DNA from: Niallia alba
Lineage (GTDB): Bacteria > Bacillota > Bacilli > Bacillales > Cytobacillaceae
NCBI RefSeq assembly: GCF_012933555.1
Contig: NZ_JABBPK010000001.1
Span: 1,342,001-1,406,000 of the forward strand
Direction of reading: 5' to 3'
Length of the DNA: 64,000 bases
Numbering within the stretch: position 1 is the first letter of the stretch; each line of letters opens with the position of its first letter. Of this stretch, positions 8,669 to 17,070 are shown piece by piece. Under the pieces are notes generated by a model, which was not told the DNA's origin, searched no databases, and saw only the letters and a list, made by a program, of their open reading frames with translations. Both the position numbers and the translations under genes were made by a program.

Positions 8669-9366
8669 AAAAATACCTTCCTTCATTATGTATTACCAAT
8701 ATTTTAACACAGGAGCTATTTTAGTGAACACCAAAAGGAAAGAGGGTGCCTAGTAAAGGCTGTTCTTACATGAATTGTCCAAGTAAGAAGTTTAAGCAAA
8801 CTCCGTACATTTCTGGCAATACATGTTAAGAAAACCTTGTTAGGACACCCTCTTATTGAAGGAGAGAACTTCTTCATGTTTTAGGGTTCTTCTCTTTGAT
8901 AAACACCTCATTTAAAAATGAATTGTTATTATGAGAAAAATCGATCATTGTTCAAACGAACCATCCCCTTAAAATGTCTTTATATGTTCAAAAACTTATA
9001 AAGAATGGATGACTGTCTGCGACAAACACCTCATTTCAAAGTGGAAATGATTTATAGGGCTGCTTTTGATAGAAAGCAACTTGGTGTTACTGATCTCATG
9101 TTTATATCTCGCTTATGCAAGGCAAACATCCCCTTTTAAAAACGAATGGAAGTTTATTTTAAAAGATCTTTATAGAATCTTTTGCAAACACCTCATTTAA
9201 TATTGGAGTTATACTGCAATATTCCTTTGGTGCTCCCCTTCAATAATTAGAATGTCCCCGAACTGAAATTAATATACAAAAGAATAAAAAATTTTTCTGT
9301 GCAATCATTTTTAATTAAAGAAGAATGTTGTTAAACTATAGATAATACATATTGGAGGTACAATAG
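8669..9366. other. Long hit-ecsA divergent intergenic with motif array
   Basis: Nearly 700 bases without a credible gene. It holds a long stem-loop (8741-8857) and an alternating set of two related motifs: RACAAACACCTCATTT-like (near 8898, 9021, 9184) and AACATCCCCTT-like (near 8957, 9122, weaker at 9228), most of them followed by a local hairpin. Possible reading frames are under 30 codons and lack spaced ribosome sites. The stretch must also contain the promoters of hit and ecsA. Confidence 0.55.
8741..8857. other. Long stem-loop upstream of hit
   Basis: GAGGGTGCCTAGTAAAGG near 8743 pairs with CCTTGTTAGGACACCCTC near 8838 with few mismatches. An inner hairpin TTCTTAC/GTAAGAA lies in the loop. 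There is no T run, so it is not an ordinary terminator; it could be a leader structure of hit or a small inserted palindromic element. Confidence 0.5.
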
Positions 9367-10107
9367 ATGGCATTATTAGAAATAAAAAATGTTACTGGAG
9401 GCTATACGAAGAATCCTGTTCTAAAAGATATTTCTTTTTCCATCAATAAGAATGAGATGGTTGGTTTGATTGGTTTAAATGGAGCTGGGAAAAGTACAAC
9501 AATCCGGCATATAATCGGGTTAATGGAGCCACATAAAGGAGAAATCCTTATTAATGGAAAGACGTTTGAGGGAGATAAAGAGGCGTATCGAAAAGAATTT
9601 ACCTTTGTACCAGAAACACCTATATTATATGATGAATTAACATTGGAAGAACATTTGAAGATAACGGCAATGGCATATGGTTTGTCTGAATCAGAATATC
9701 AAAAACGAATGGACGTACTATTAAAAGAGTTCCGTATGGAGAAAAGATTAAAATGGTTTCCTGCTCATTTTTCCAAAGGAATGAAGCAAAAGGTTATGAT
9801 AATGTGTGCTTTTCTAGTAGAGCCATCGCTTTATATAGTTGATGAGCCATTTGTTGGTTTAGATCCTCTTGGAATTCAATCATTATTAGACCAACTAAAG
9901 AAAATGAAGGAAAAAGGTGCAGGTATTTTAATGTCCACTCATATTCTTGCTACAGCGGAAAGATATTGTGACCGGATTATTATCATTCATGAAGGGAAAA
10001 TAAAGTGCCAGGGAACGATGGATGAGTTAAGGGCAGCATTTAATATGCCAGGTGCAACATTAGATGATTTATATATCCTTCTAACAAAGGAAGAAGAACA
10101 TGTTTGA
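9367..10107 (+). CDS. ecsA: ABC transporter ATP-binding protein EcsA
   Basis: A 246-residue ABC ATPase: Walker A GLNGAGKST (residues 36-44), signature FSKGMKQK (about 137), Walker B LYIVDEPFVGLD and switch His in MSTHI. In B. subtilis the EcsAB transporter is needed for secretion, competence, sporulation and site-2 protease (RasP) function; its substrate has been proposed to be peptide. Position after hit and overlap by 8 bases with an ecsB-type permease support the assignment. GGAGG lies 8 bases before the ATG. Confidence 0.95.
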   Translation: MALLEIKNVTGGYTKNPVLKDISFSINKNEMVGLIGLNGAGKSTTIRHIIGLMEPHKGEILINGKTFEGDKEAYRKEFTFVPETPILYDELTLEEHLKITAMAYGLSESEYQKRMDVLLKEFRMEKRLKWFPAHFSKGMKQKVMIMCAFLVEPSLYIVDEPFVGLDPLGIQSLLDQLKKMKEKGAGILMSTHILATAERYCDRIIIIHEGKIKCQGTMDELRAAFNMPGATLDDLYILLTKEEEHV

Positions 10108-11320
10108 ATTTAATGAAAAGCAACTGTGGAGAGCGCGAGCTGGACAAACAGCTAAAGAATATGGCCAATATTTAAAGTATATTTTTAATGGACATCTTGT
10201 CATTGTTTTAGTTTTTTTACTAGGAACTGCTGCCTACTATTATCAAGCATGGTTAAAAACGATTCCTAATGATTTTCCTGTTGCTCTTATCATGAGCTTT
10301 ATCCTTACTCTTTTTGTGACGAATAGCCCAACCTACACCTTTTTGAAGGATGCTGATCGAATCTTTTTAATTGCAGTGGAAACAAAAATGAAAAAGTATT
10401 TTCTGCAATCGATGATGGTTAGCTTTGTCATTCAAGGGTATGTACTGGTTATAATTCTTGCTGCTTTAATGCCATTATATGCGCAAGTACATGGCGGAGA
10501 TTTTAGTCAATTTTGGTATTTGCTTATTGTGTTACTAATTAGTAAAGGAGCTAATTTGCTGATTCGTTGGCATATTCAATACTATGTAAATGTTCGCTAT
10601 CATTATATAGACACGGTTGTGCGCTTCTTGATTAACTTAGCTATCCTGTATTTATTATTTGCCGATTCTTCTCCGCTTTTTATACTTGCTTTGCTCCTTA
10701 TCATGGCATTCTTGCTTATATATTTTCAGAAGGCAACTAGCAACAAAGGAGTAAAATGGGAATATTTAATTGAGCAGGATGAAAAAAGACTAGCATCTTT
10801 TTATCGTTTCGCTAATATGTTTACAGAAGTACCAAAGCTAAGAAACCGTATTAAACGAAGACGTTTTCTTGATGTATTGTTTAACCGTGTTCCTTATGCG
10901 AAAGAAAAAGTATTCACCCATTTATACTGGAGGACCTACGTTCGTGCAGGTGATTATTTCGGATTAACGATTCGGCTTACAGCAATAAGTGGAATTTTCA
11001 TCTTTTTCTTGTCTTTTGGACCTGGACAAGTATTCATAAGTGTATTGTTTGTTTTTTTAACAGGATTGCAGTTACTGCCCCTTTGGAATGCATATGATAA
11101 TAAACTGTGGATTACTATTTATCCGGTGGAATCTTCTTATAGAGAAAAATCATTTAAGCAAATTATGGCATCTATTTTAGGCTCCCAAGGGATTATTTTA
11201 TCTCTTATTATTGCCTCAAAAGGGGACTGGATGTATGCATTGATTTCTTTCATTGTAAATGTTGTTTTTATTATCTTCTTTGTGCTGTTTTACATAAATA
11301 AAAAAGTGAAAAACGGATAA
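10100..11320 (+). CDS. ecsB: ABC transporter permease EcsB
   Basis: A 406-residue polytopic membrane protein with about 9-10 hydrophobic segments and a conserved cytoplasmic stretch (SFYRFANMFTEVPKLRNRIKRRRFLDVLF) typical of EcsB. It is the membrane half of the Ecs transporter, translationally coupled to ecsA (8-base overlap). A hairpin terminator follows, after which ecsC starts 130 bases later, so ecsC may have partial readthrough or its own promoter. Confidence 0.94.
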   Translation: MFEFNEKQLWRARAGQTAKEYGQYLKYIFNGHLVIVLVFLLGTAAYYYQAWLKTIPNDFPVALIMSFILTLFVTNSPTYTFLKDADRIFLIAVETKMKKYFLQSMMVSFVIQGYVLVIILAALMPLYAQVHGGDFSQFWYLLIVLLISKGANLLIRWHIQYYVNVRYHYIDTVVRFLINLAILYLLFADSSPLFILALLLIMAFLLIYFQKATSNKGVKWEYLIEQDEKRLASFYRFANMFTEVPKLRNRIKRRRFLDVLFNRVPYAKEKVFTHLYWRTYVRAGDYFGLTIRLTAISGIFIFFLSFGPGQVFISVLFVFLTGLQLLPLWNAYDNKLWITIYPVESSYREKSFKQIMASILGSQGIILSLIIASKGDWMYALISFIVNVVFIIFFVLFYINKKVKNG

Positions 11321-11327
11321 TTGTGTC

Positions 11328-11377
11328 AGGAGCTTTAACCTTTGTGTGTTTATAGAAGGTACTGAGGCTCCTTTTTT
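11328..11377 (+). terminator. Terminator between ecsB and ecsC
   Basis: AGGAGC/GCTCCT with an inner AACCTT/AAGGT stem, followed by TTTTTT. It sits 8 bases after the ecsB stop. Confidence 0.75.
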
Positions 11378-11450
11378 GTGATTAGAAACAAAGAAAAAAG
11401 GGAACCATTCTTTCTATTGTACGTAAGAACAAGCATAAGGAGGAAGGGAA

Positions 11451-12176
11451 ATGAATGAATATGAACAAAGAGCTTTAGAAGAAGTAGAGGAGTGGAAACG
11501 TAAAATTCAAAAGCGTTCGTCCATTTTAAATAGAGTGTCTAAGAAAGCGCAAACCAAAATAAATTCTTATATACCAGACAAAGTTCACCAAACAATCACG
11601 GAAGCAATCAAGCAGATGATTCAAGCTACCTTAGCTGGCAGTAATATTATAAAGAAAAAGAATCCGCCTTTCTTCCATTCTTTACAAGGAAAAGATGAAG
11701 AGTTAACTAAAAAAATTAGTCAATACAAAAAAGTTGCTGTTGTGGAAGGAGCGGGAACAGGTGCTGGCGGGCTATTGCTTGGTTTGGCGGATTTTCCGCT
11801 GTTACTTTCCATTAAAATGAAGTTTTTAATGGAGGCAGCAACTACGTACGGATACGATACGGATCAATTAGAGGAAAGAATCTACTTACTGTATATTTTT
11901 CAGCTAGCTTTTTCGAGTGAAGAAAAAAGAAGAGAAACATTAGAGGTAATCGAAAATTGGGAAGAAGAAAGGCATAAAATTGCTTCTCTTAATTGGCAGG
12001 AGTTACAGCAAGAATATCGCGATTTTATTGATTTTGTAAAAATGCTTCAATTAGTACCAGGTATCGGGGCAGCTGTAGGTGCATACGCCAATTATAATTT
12101 AATGGATCAATTAGGAGAAGCAGTTAGAAACGTTTATCGCTGGCGCTATTTTCAAGAACAGAATCAAACAAAATAA
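11451..12176 (+). CDS. ecsC: EcsC family protein
   Basis: A 241-residue protein of the EcsC family (Pfam EcsC), recognised by the Gly-rich hydrophobic segment VVEGAGTGAGGLLLGLADFPLLLSIKMKF and the C-terminal VPGIGAAVGAYANYNLMDQLGE. Function is unknown; in B. subtilis it is the third ecs gene and less important than ecsAB. GGAGGAAGG precedes the ATG. The stop codon lies in the stem of a terminator shared with the convergent amidohydrolase gene. Confidence 0.92.
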   Translation: MNEYEQRALEEVEEWKRKIQKRSSILNRVSKKAQTKINSYIPDKVHQTITEAIKQMIQATLAGSNIIKKKNPPFFHSLQGKDEELTKKISQYKKVAVVEGAGTGAGGLLLGLADFPLLLSIKMKFLMEAATTYGYDTDQLEERIYLLYIFQLAFSSEEKRRETLEVIENWEEERHKIASLNWQELQQEYRDFIDFVKMLQLVPGIGAAVGAYANYNLMDQLGEAVRNVYRWRYFQEQNQTK

Positions 12177-12213
12177 ACGGAATGGGTTCATTAAGATGAA
12201 TCCATTCCGTTTT
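12175..12213. terminator. Bidirectional terminator between ecsC and the amidohydrolase gene
   Basis: AAACGGAATGG(G)TTCAT pairs with ATGAATCCATTCCGTTT. Runs of A and T flank it on both sides. It serves two convergent genes. Confidence 0.85.
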
Positions 12214-12225
12214 CCATTCGGAAAT

Positions 12226-13434
12226 TTACGAATTTATTGTTGTATTAGTTTTTTCTTTCGAATAGGAAAGGTCGTATTGGACAGCGGCAGAGCACAAAGT
12301 TTTTGCAGCAATAAGCATGGCCTTTTCGTTAATATCGAATCTTGGATGATGATGAGGATAAGTTGGCTCGTTCGTATCAGGCATTGCACCTGTGAAGAAA
12401 AAAGTTCCTTTAACATGCTGAAGATAATAGGAAAAATCCTCCCCGGTTAATTCTGGTTCGCTTTCTTGTACAAGCAATCCTGGAATAGTTTGTGCACAGC
12501 GAGCTAAAAAGGAAGTCTCTTCTGGATGATTTACAACAGCAGGATAGCCATCATCATAAATAAATTCATACGTACTGTTTGCAGTATAGCAGGTTCCCTT
12601 GATTACTCTTTCTAGTTCTTCTTTTATTAATGCTTGCGATCCTAAATCAAATGTGCGAACTGTTCCGCCAAGTGTTGCTGTATCGGCAATTACATTAAAA
12701 GCATTACCGGATTCAAGATAACCTACTGTTACAACAGCATGATGAATAGGATTAACTTTTCTGCTGACAATTTGTTGGAGATTTATGACTAGCTGAGAAG
12801 CGGTCACAAGAGAATCTTTTGTTTTATGGGGCTGTGCTCCGTGTCCGCCTTGGCCTTGAATTTTAACTTTGAATTCATCTGCAGCAGCCATCATTGGACC
12901 AGCTTTGTAGGCGACAGTACCTGTCGGGAGTGTCGCCCATAAATGCGTTCCAAAAATTACATCCACGTTTTCGAGGCAGCCTGCTGCAATCATTGCTTTT
13001 GCTCCGCCAGGGTTTGATTCCTCTGCATGCTGGTGGATAAATACAAAATTTCCTGATAGCTCTTCTTTATATTCATTTATTACTTTAGCAAGTATTAATA
13101 ATGTTGCTGTATGTCCATCATGACCACAGGCGTGCATCACACCTGGAATCTTTGATTTATAGGGTACTTCTTTTTCATCTTGTATCGGAAGGGCATCAAA
13201 ATCAGCACGTATTGCTACTGTTTTTCCAGGCTTTCCTCCATCTATTTTTGCGACAACTCCATTCCCACCAACATTTCCAGTAACATGAATTCCTAATTTT
13301 TCATAGAAAGAGATGATATATTGAGCGGTTTTATGCTCTTTAAATGATAATTCTGGATATTGATGAAGGTATCTCCGTATTTCGATCATCTCGTCGTAAT
13401 AAGTTTCTAATCGTTCCCACATAGTTTGTAGCAT
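12226..13434 (-). CDS. yhaA: M20-family amidohydrolase (YhaA-like)
   Basis: A 402-residue M20D metallo-amidohydrolase (N-acyl amino acid or hippurate hydrolase type). Metal-site motifs are visible: VMHACGHDGHTA, FIHQHAEESNPGGA, the dimer-domain GQGGHGAQPHKTKDS, and the C-terminal ELTGEDFSYYL and THHHPRF-like region (YPHHHPRFDINE). Start at the ATG at 13434, with GAGGTG upstream; the GTG three codons earlier overlaps the ribosome site. YhaA occupies the position after ecsC in B. subtilis. The natural substrate cannot be read from sequence. Confidence 0.9.
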   Translation of the reverse strand: MLQTMWERLETYYDEMIEIRRYLHQYPELSFKEHKTAQYIISFYEKLGIHVTGNVGGNGVVAKIDGGKPGKTVAIRADFDALPIQDEKEVPYKSKIPGVMHACGHDGHTATLLILAKVINEYKEELSGNFVFIHQHAEESNPGGAKAMIAAGCLENVDVIFGTHLWATLPTGTVAYKAGPMMAAADEFKVKIQGQGGHGAQPHKTKDSLVTASQLVINLQQIVSRKVNPIHHAVVTVGYLESGNAFNVIADTATLGGTVRTFDLGSQALIKEELERVIKGTCYTANSTYEFIYDDGYPAVVNHPEETSFLARCAQTIPGLLVQESEPELTGEDFSYYLQHVKGTFFFTGAMPDTNEPTYPHHHPRFDINEKAMLIAAKTLCSAAVQYDLSYSKEKTNTTINS

Positions 13435-13604
13435 CTCTTTCACCTCGTTTTACTATTTAGAATATTTTCATTATAGCATGGAAAAAGTAAGAAGATAGGA
13501 GAAAAGAGAGCAAAGTAAATACCGTTCATGTGAATTTTTCCTATCCTAATAAGGTTGATGTTGCTAAAATAAGGATAATATGGAATATCATTTAGGAGGA
13601 AATT

Positions 13605-14264
13605 ATGGATATTAGAAATTCAAAAATGGCTTGGGGATTACTAGTTCTATCATTCCTGTTCTTTATAATTCTAATTGTCGCTGTCAATGGACAGGAGAAT
13701 TTATCGTTTGAAACAGGGCTAACTGAGTTTATAGATACACTTTTTCCAGCTAGTTTCAATCCTTTTTGGAAAGGAATATCTTACTTAGGAGATAAAATGG
13801 GAATTGGGATTATTGCTTTGTTATTTATCCCATTTCTTTGGTGGAAAAAGAAAGATTATACGGGGATTGCAGCATTTGTCTTATGTGTGGGACTTGGAAA
13901 TGAACTGAATAAATGGGTCAAAGATTTGGTGGCAAGACCCAGACCAGTAACTGCTGATGCCATGGAGACAGACAGTTTTAGCTTTCCTAGTGGGCATGCG
14001 ATGGTAGGTTTACTTCTTTATTTATTTATTGCTCATATTCTTGCGAATGAGATAAAAAGAAATGTAGGAAAGCTAATTTTAGCAGCTGCTTCATTTTTGT
14101 TAATTATTTTAATCGGAATAAGTAGAATTGTTTTAGGTGCTCATTACCCAACAGATGTTATTGGTGGTTATTTATTAGGAGGTATCTGGTTGTTTTTATG
14201 GGTTAGCTTGTATGAAACTTTTAAAGATCGACTTAATAAACAGGAGAAAAAGGTTGGGACATAA
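13605..14264 (+). CDS. PAP2-family membrane phosphatase
   Basis: A 219-residue membrane protein with about six helices and all three PAP2 phosphatase motifs: KDLVARPRP, FPSGHAM and SRIVLGAHYPTDVIGG. Such proteins dephosphorylate lipid pyrophosphates, for example undecaprenyl pyrophosphate, or phosphatidyl compounds at the outer face of the membrane; the sequence does not tell which. GGAGG lies before the ATG. The gene is isolated between two minus-strand genes. Confidence 0.88.
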   Translation: MDIRNSKMAWGLLVLSFLFFIILIVAVNGQENLSFETGLTEFIDTLFPASFNPFWKGISYLGDKMGIGIIALLFIPFLWWKKKDYTGIAAFVLCVGLGNELNKWVKDLVARPRPVTADAMETDSFSFPSGHAMVGLLLYLFIAHILANEIKRNVGKLILAAASFLLIILIGISRIVLGAHYPTDVIGGYLLGGIWLFLWVSLYETFKDRLNKQEKKVGT

Positions 14265-14516
14265 CTAAATAGATACTTTGTAAAAACGAACAATCTCTAA
14301 TTTAGCTAGTAAATAGTGGCTGTTTTTGCACGTTTTTTACAAGAGGAAATATAATTAGTTGGGAAAACACAGCAGCCGGAATCGCACCAAACTTCATGGA
14401 AACATCCTTTAAAAAACCAAACAAAAAACCAAACAATTATACGGAACTTTCATTAGTATCGTCGTATAATTGCTCGGATCTATCCTTGGCTGGAATACTT
14501 ATGACCCAGCCTTTTT
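14249..14516. repeat. Split terminator or structured intergenic element
   Basis: AGGTTGGGACATAA at 14251 is complementary, with two mismatches, to TTATGACCCAGCCTTTTT at 14499, so a terminator-like stem appears to be split by about 235 bases. The interior has its own perfect hairpin (CAATTATACG/CGTATAATTG, 14434-14472) and TTTGTAAAAACG pairing with CGTTTTTTACAA. No frame is open through it. It looks like one of the large palindromic intergenic elements of Bacillus. Confidence 0.45.
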
Positions 14517-14542
14517 GTTGGTTTCTAAGTGTTAGTAACTAG

Positions 14543-15946
14543 TTAGATAAGGAACATGGCAAAAATAGTAGTTACCACTAATCCAATACAGACGGGAAGA
14601 AGATTTCTTCTTGCTAATTCGAATGGATCGACGTTACAGATTGCAGCGGCGGGTATTAGTGCCCAAGGAACTAAAGTTCCGCCTCCAACCCATATAGCAG
14701 CAATTTGCCCTAAAGCAGTTAATGTACTTATCCCACTGCCAATCGCATGTGCAAACAAACCTGCAATCGATCCTGCTAACGAAATTCCTGAAAAGCCAGA
14801 GCCGTCTAAGCCTGTAATAACTCCCACAGCTGTTAATGTAATGGCGCCGATTTCTTTTGTTAATGGAACAGTTGAAGCCAAGGCTACGCCGAGATCATTG
14901 ACGATTCCATGGGATTCTTTTGGAAGAAAGTCACCGATGATCGTACTAAAACCTGAGTCACCTAAATAAAAGAAGGCGGCGATTGGAATAACAGGACCAA
15001 AAACTTTAAAGCCAAATTGGAATCCTTCGATCAAATAACTTGTTGTTTTCTCCAACCCTTTATTTTTATAACTTACTAATGTTATTAAAAGTAGAATGAA
15101 AATCGATGTTCCGCCAACTAGTGCCGTAGCATCTCCCCCCTGTAAATCTAAAAGAGACATGGCAACGACATCAAGGATAAAGAGAATCGGAATAAGGATA
15201 GCAAACAATTTCCTTTGTGTGCTGCTAAGTAGTAATCTATTTACTTGCGGAAGAATATCCGATTTATTAGCAGAGGTGGCTCCAGTTGAAAACGTAAGAG
15301 TTCCTCTTTTCATATCGCGTTTAATAAAATAGAACGCAGTAATAGTTGTCACAAGCCCCATAACAATGACAAGTGGAATGCTTGCATGCATGACATCTTG
15401 GACTGGTATACCAGCTGCATCTGCTGTAAGCTTTGGAGCAGCTTGAATGATAAAATCTCCTGATAATGCTATGCCGTGACCAAATAAATTCATTGCCATG
15501 GCAACTGCTATTCCTGGCAGACCGACACGTAAAGCTACTGGCAACAGTACAGCCCCGATTAATGCCACAGCTGGTGATGGCCAGAAGAAGAAAGAAATCA
15601 ACATCATTACTATCCCTATCGTCCAATAAGCGAGACCAGGTGAACGAATGAGTTTGGAAAAGGGAGAAATCATCACATCATTAATACCAGTTTTCGTCAG
15701 AATTTTACTCATTGCCACAATAATAGAGATGACAACGATAGTAGGTAACAATTCTGTAATCGCAAAGATGAAGCTATTAAAAATGCTGCTAATCGAGGTA
15801 CTTAGGGAACCTGTCGCTGTTATCGCCAAAAGAAAGATTCCGACGATACAAATAAAGGTAGTATCTCTTCTCATTACCATAAAGCCGATGATAAAGACAA
15901 TGAATAATACATATATCCAATGAAGTGCTGTTAATTCGATATCCAA
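14543..15946 (-). CDS. YhfA-like membrane transporter
   Basis: A polytopic protein of 467 residues with 11-12 membrane segments, resembling the Na+/H+ antiporter and citrate (CitMHS/GntP-like) superfamily: FWPSPAVALIGAVLLPVALRVGLPGIAVAMAMNLFGHGIALSGDFIIQ and a mirrored C-terminal half (GLDGSGFSGISLAGSIAGLF). I choose the TTG at 15946, since AAGGAG lies 9 bases upstream and the resulting length equals that of B. subtilis YhfA (463). The upstream extension overlaps that ribosome site. The substrate is unknown. Confidence 0.75.
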   Translation of the reverse strand: MDIELTALHWIYVLFIVFIIGFMVMRRDTTFICIVGIFLLAITATGSLSTSISSIFNSFIFAITELLPTIVVISIIVAMSKILTKTGINDVMISPFSKLIRSPGLAYWTIGIVMMLISFFFWPSPAVALIGAVLLPVALRVGLPGIAVAMAMNLFGHGIALSGDFIIQAAPKLTADAAGIPVQDVMHASIPLVIVMGLVTTITAFYFIKRDMKRGTLTFSTGATSANKSDILPQVNRLLLSSTQRKLFAILIPILFILDVVAMSLLDLQGGDATALVGGTSIFILLLITLVSYKNKGLEKTTSYLIEGFQFGFKVFGPVIPIAAFFYLGDSGFSTIIGDFLPKESHGIVNDLGVALASTVPLTKEIGAITLTAVGVITGLDGSGFSGISLAGSIAGLFAHAIGSGISTLTALGQIAAIWVGGGTLVPWALIPAAAICNVDPFELARRNLLPVCIGLVVTTIFAMFLI

Positions 15947-16020
15947 ATAAATACAGCTCCTTTCCCGATTTAAAGTCGATGATGCTATAGGCATCTATCA
16001 CAATTCGGTTAATACAGATT

Positions 16021-16200
16021 ATGTCGCTGTATGTAAAAGGTGATTGGTTCTCCTGTGAAAAATGGGGAGTTTACCTTATTCCTTTTGAAGCAGATGAAAC
16101 GTTCATGTTAAAAGAATCAAGAAAGAATAAAGGAGGTGTAATAGACTCCTTCTCAAGATGGAGAAAAAAACATCGAAAGAAGGAGCAAAAAAATTCATAA
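16021..16200 (+). CDS. Possible small protein or gene fragment
   Basis: An open frame of 59 codons with protein-like composition: MSLYVKGDWFSCEKWGVYLI, an acidic stretch (FEADETF) and a strongly basic end (SRWRKKHRKKEQ). There is no ribosome site before the ATG, so it may be the 3' remnant of a larger gene rather than an expressed gene. It lies in the 380-base gap between the yhfA-like gene and liaF, and I recognise no family. Confidence 0.35.
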   Translation: MSLYVKGDWFSCEKWGVYLIPFEADETFMLKESRKNKGGVIDSFSRWRKKHRKKEQKNS

Positions 16201-16326
16201 TGGTAGTACAATAGGTTTATATTTTAAAAATGTAATACTTTTTAGAATTATACGAATACAAAGGATGTTTTGTTTGTTGAAACCCAATATTCTAGATATA
16301 GATGTCTAAAGAAAGAAGGGGAGTTT

Positions 16327-17061
16327 TTGAGAAAATCTATCTCCAAAATAATGTTTTCTATTAGTTTACTGATTGTGGGAGTAATTTTATTACTTGTTAA
16401 TATCGGTGTCATTTCCTTGGAAATAAAAAAATTATTTGTCATAATATATCCGTTTTTGTTGCTTATTTACGGGCTGCTTTCTCTCTATCAAATAGCGATT
16501 AAGCGAAAAAGTAATTTGTTTTTCACCTTGTTTCTTCTTACCTTCTCCAGTCTCTTAATATTGGATCGTTTTCAAATATTAGAATTCAAATTTATGGATT
16601 TTTGGAGGTTGTGGCCATTAATTATTATTTTAATGGCATTAGGATTAATAAAACCTAAATTTACCTTTGAAATAAATAGTATGGGAAAACGGTATACTAC
16701 GAAATCTTTTCGAATCGGAGATGTTAAATATAACACAGACAATTGGGCTGTTGAGCCGATGGAGATTTCGCATGGGATAGGAGATGTCTATCTCGATTTT
16801 AGCAAAGCTTTTATTCCTGAAGGGGAAACAGAACTATTTATCCATGCAAGAATTGGTGATGTGAAAATTATTGTTCCAGATGATCTAGCGATTTATGTGC
16901 ATGCAGAAGCAAAGATTGGAGAAGTACGAATTCTCCAGTCGATTAAGGACGGGATAGGAAATAGCATGGAGTTTAAATCTGCTGATTATGAAGAGGCCAT
17001 AAAAAAGATTAAGTTAAATATTTTACTTAATATAGGCGATATTACAGTGCAAAAAGTATAA
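16327..17061 (+). CDS. liaF: LiaF-like cell-envelope stress protein
   Basis: A protein of about 244 residues with four N-terminal membrane helices (residues 5-110) and a C-terminal LiaF/YvqF-type beta-rich domain with Gly-Asp repeats (RIGDVKYNTDN, GIGDVYLDFSKA, RIGDVKIIVPDD, KIGEVRIL). LiaF inhibits the LiaSR two-component system. The start is uncertain: I use the TTG at 16327 behind GAAGGGGAG, though spacing is short; a TTG at 16270 would add 19 residues. It is followed after 9 bases by the kinase gene, giving a liaF-liaS-liaR order. Confidence 0.82.
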   Translation: MRKSISKIMFSISLLIVGVILLLVNIGVISLEIKKLFVIIYPFLLLIYGLLSLYQIAIKRKSNLFFTLFLLTFSSLLILDRFQILEFKFMDFWRLWPLIIILMALGLIKPKFTFEINSMGKRYTTKSFRIGDVKYNTDNWAVEPMEISHGIGDVYLDFSKAFIPEGETELFIHARIGDVKIIVPDDLAIYVHAEAKIGEVRILQSIKDGIGNSMEFKSADYEEAIKKIKLNILLNIGDITVQKV

Positions 17062-17070
17062 GGGGGAAAC

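Noticed and set aside
8890-9265. Series of tiny MFA- or MRCL-type peptides on the minus strand
   Set aside because: The start codons overlap their would-be ribosome sites and the peptides share only the first few residues set by the DNA motif.
15321-15651. Frames within the YhfA-like transporter gene on both strands
   Set aside because: Alternate-frame shadows of a long membrane protein gene.
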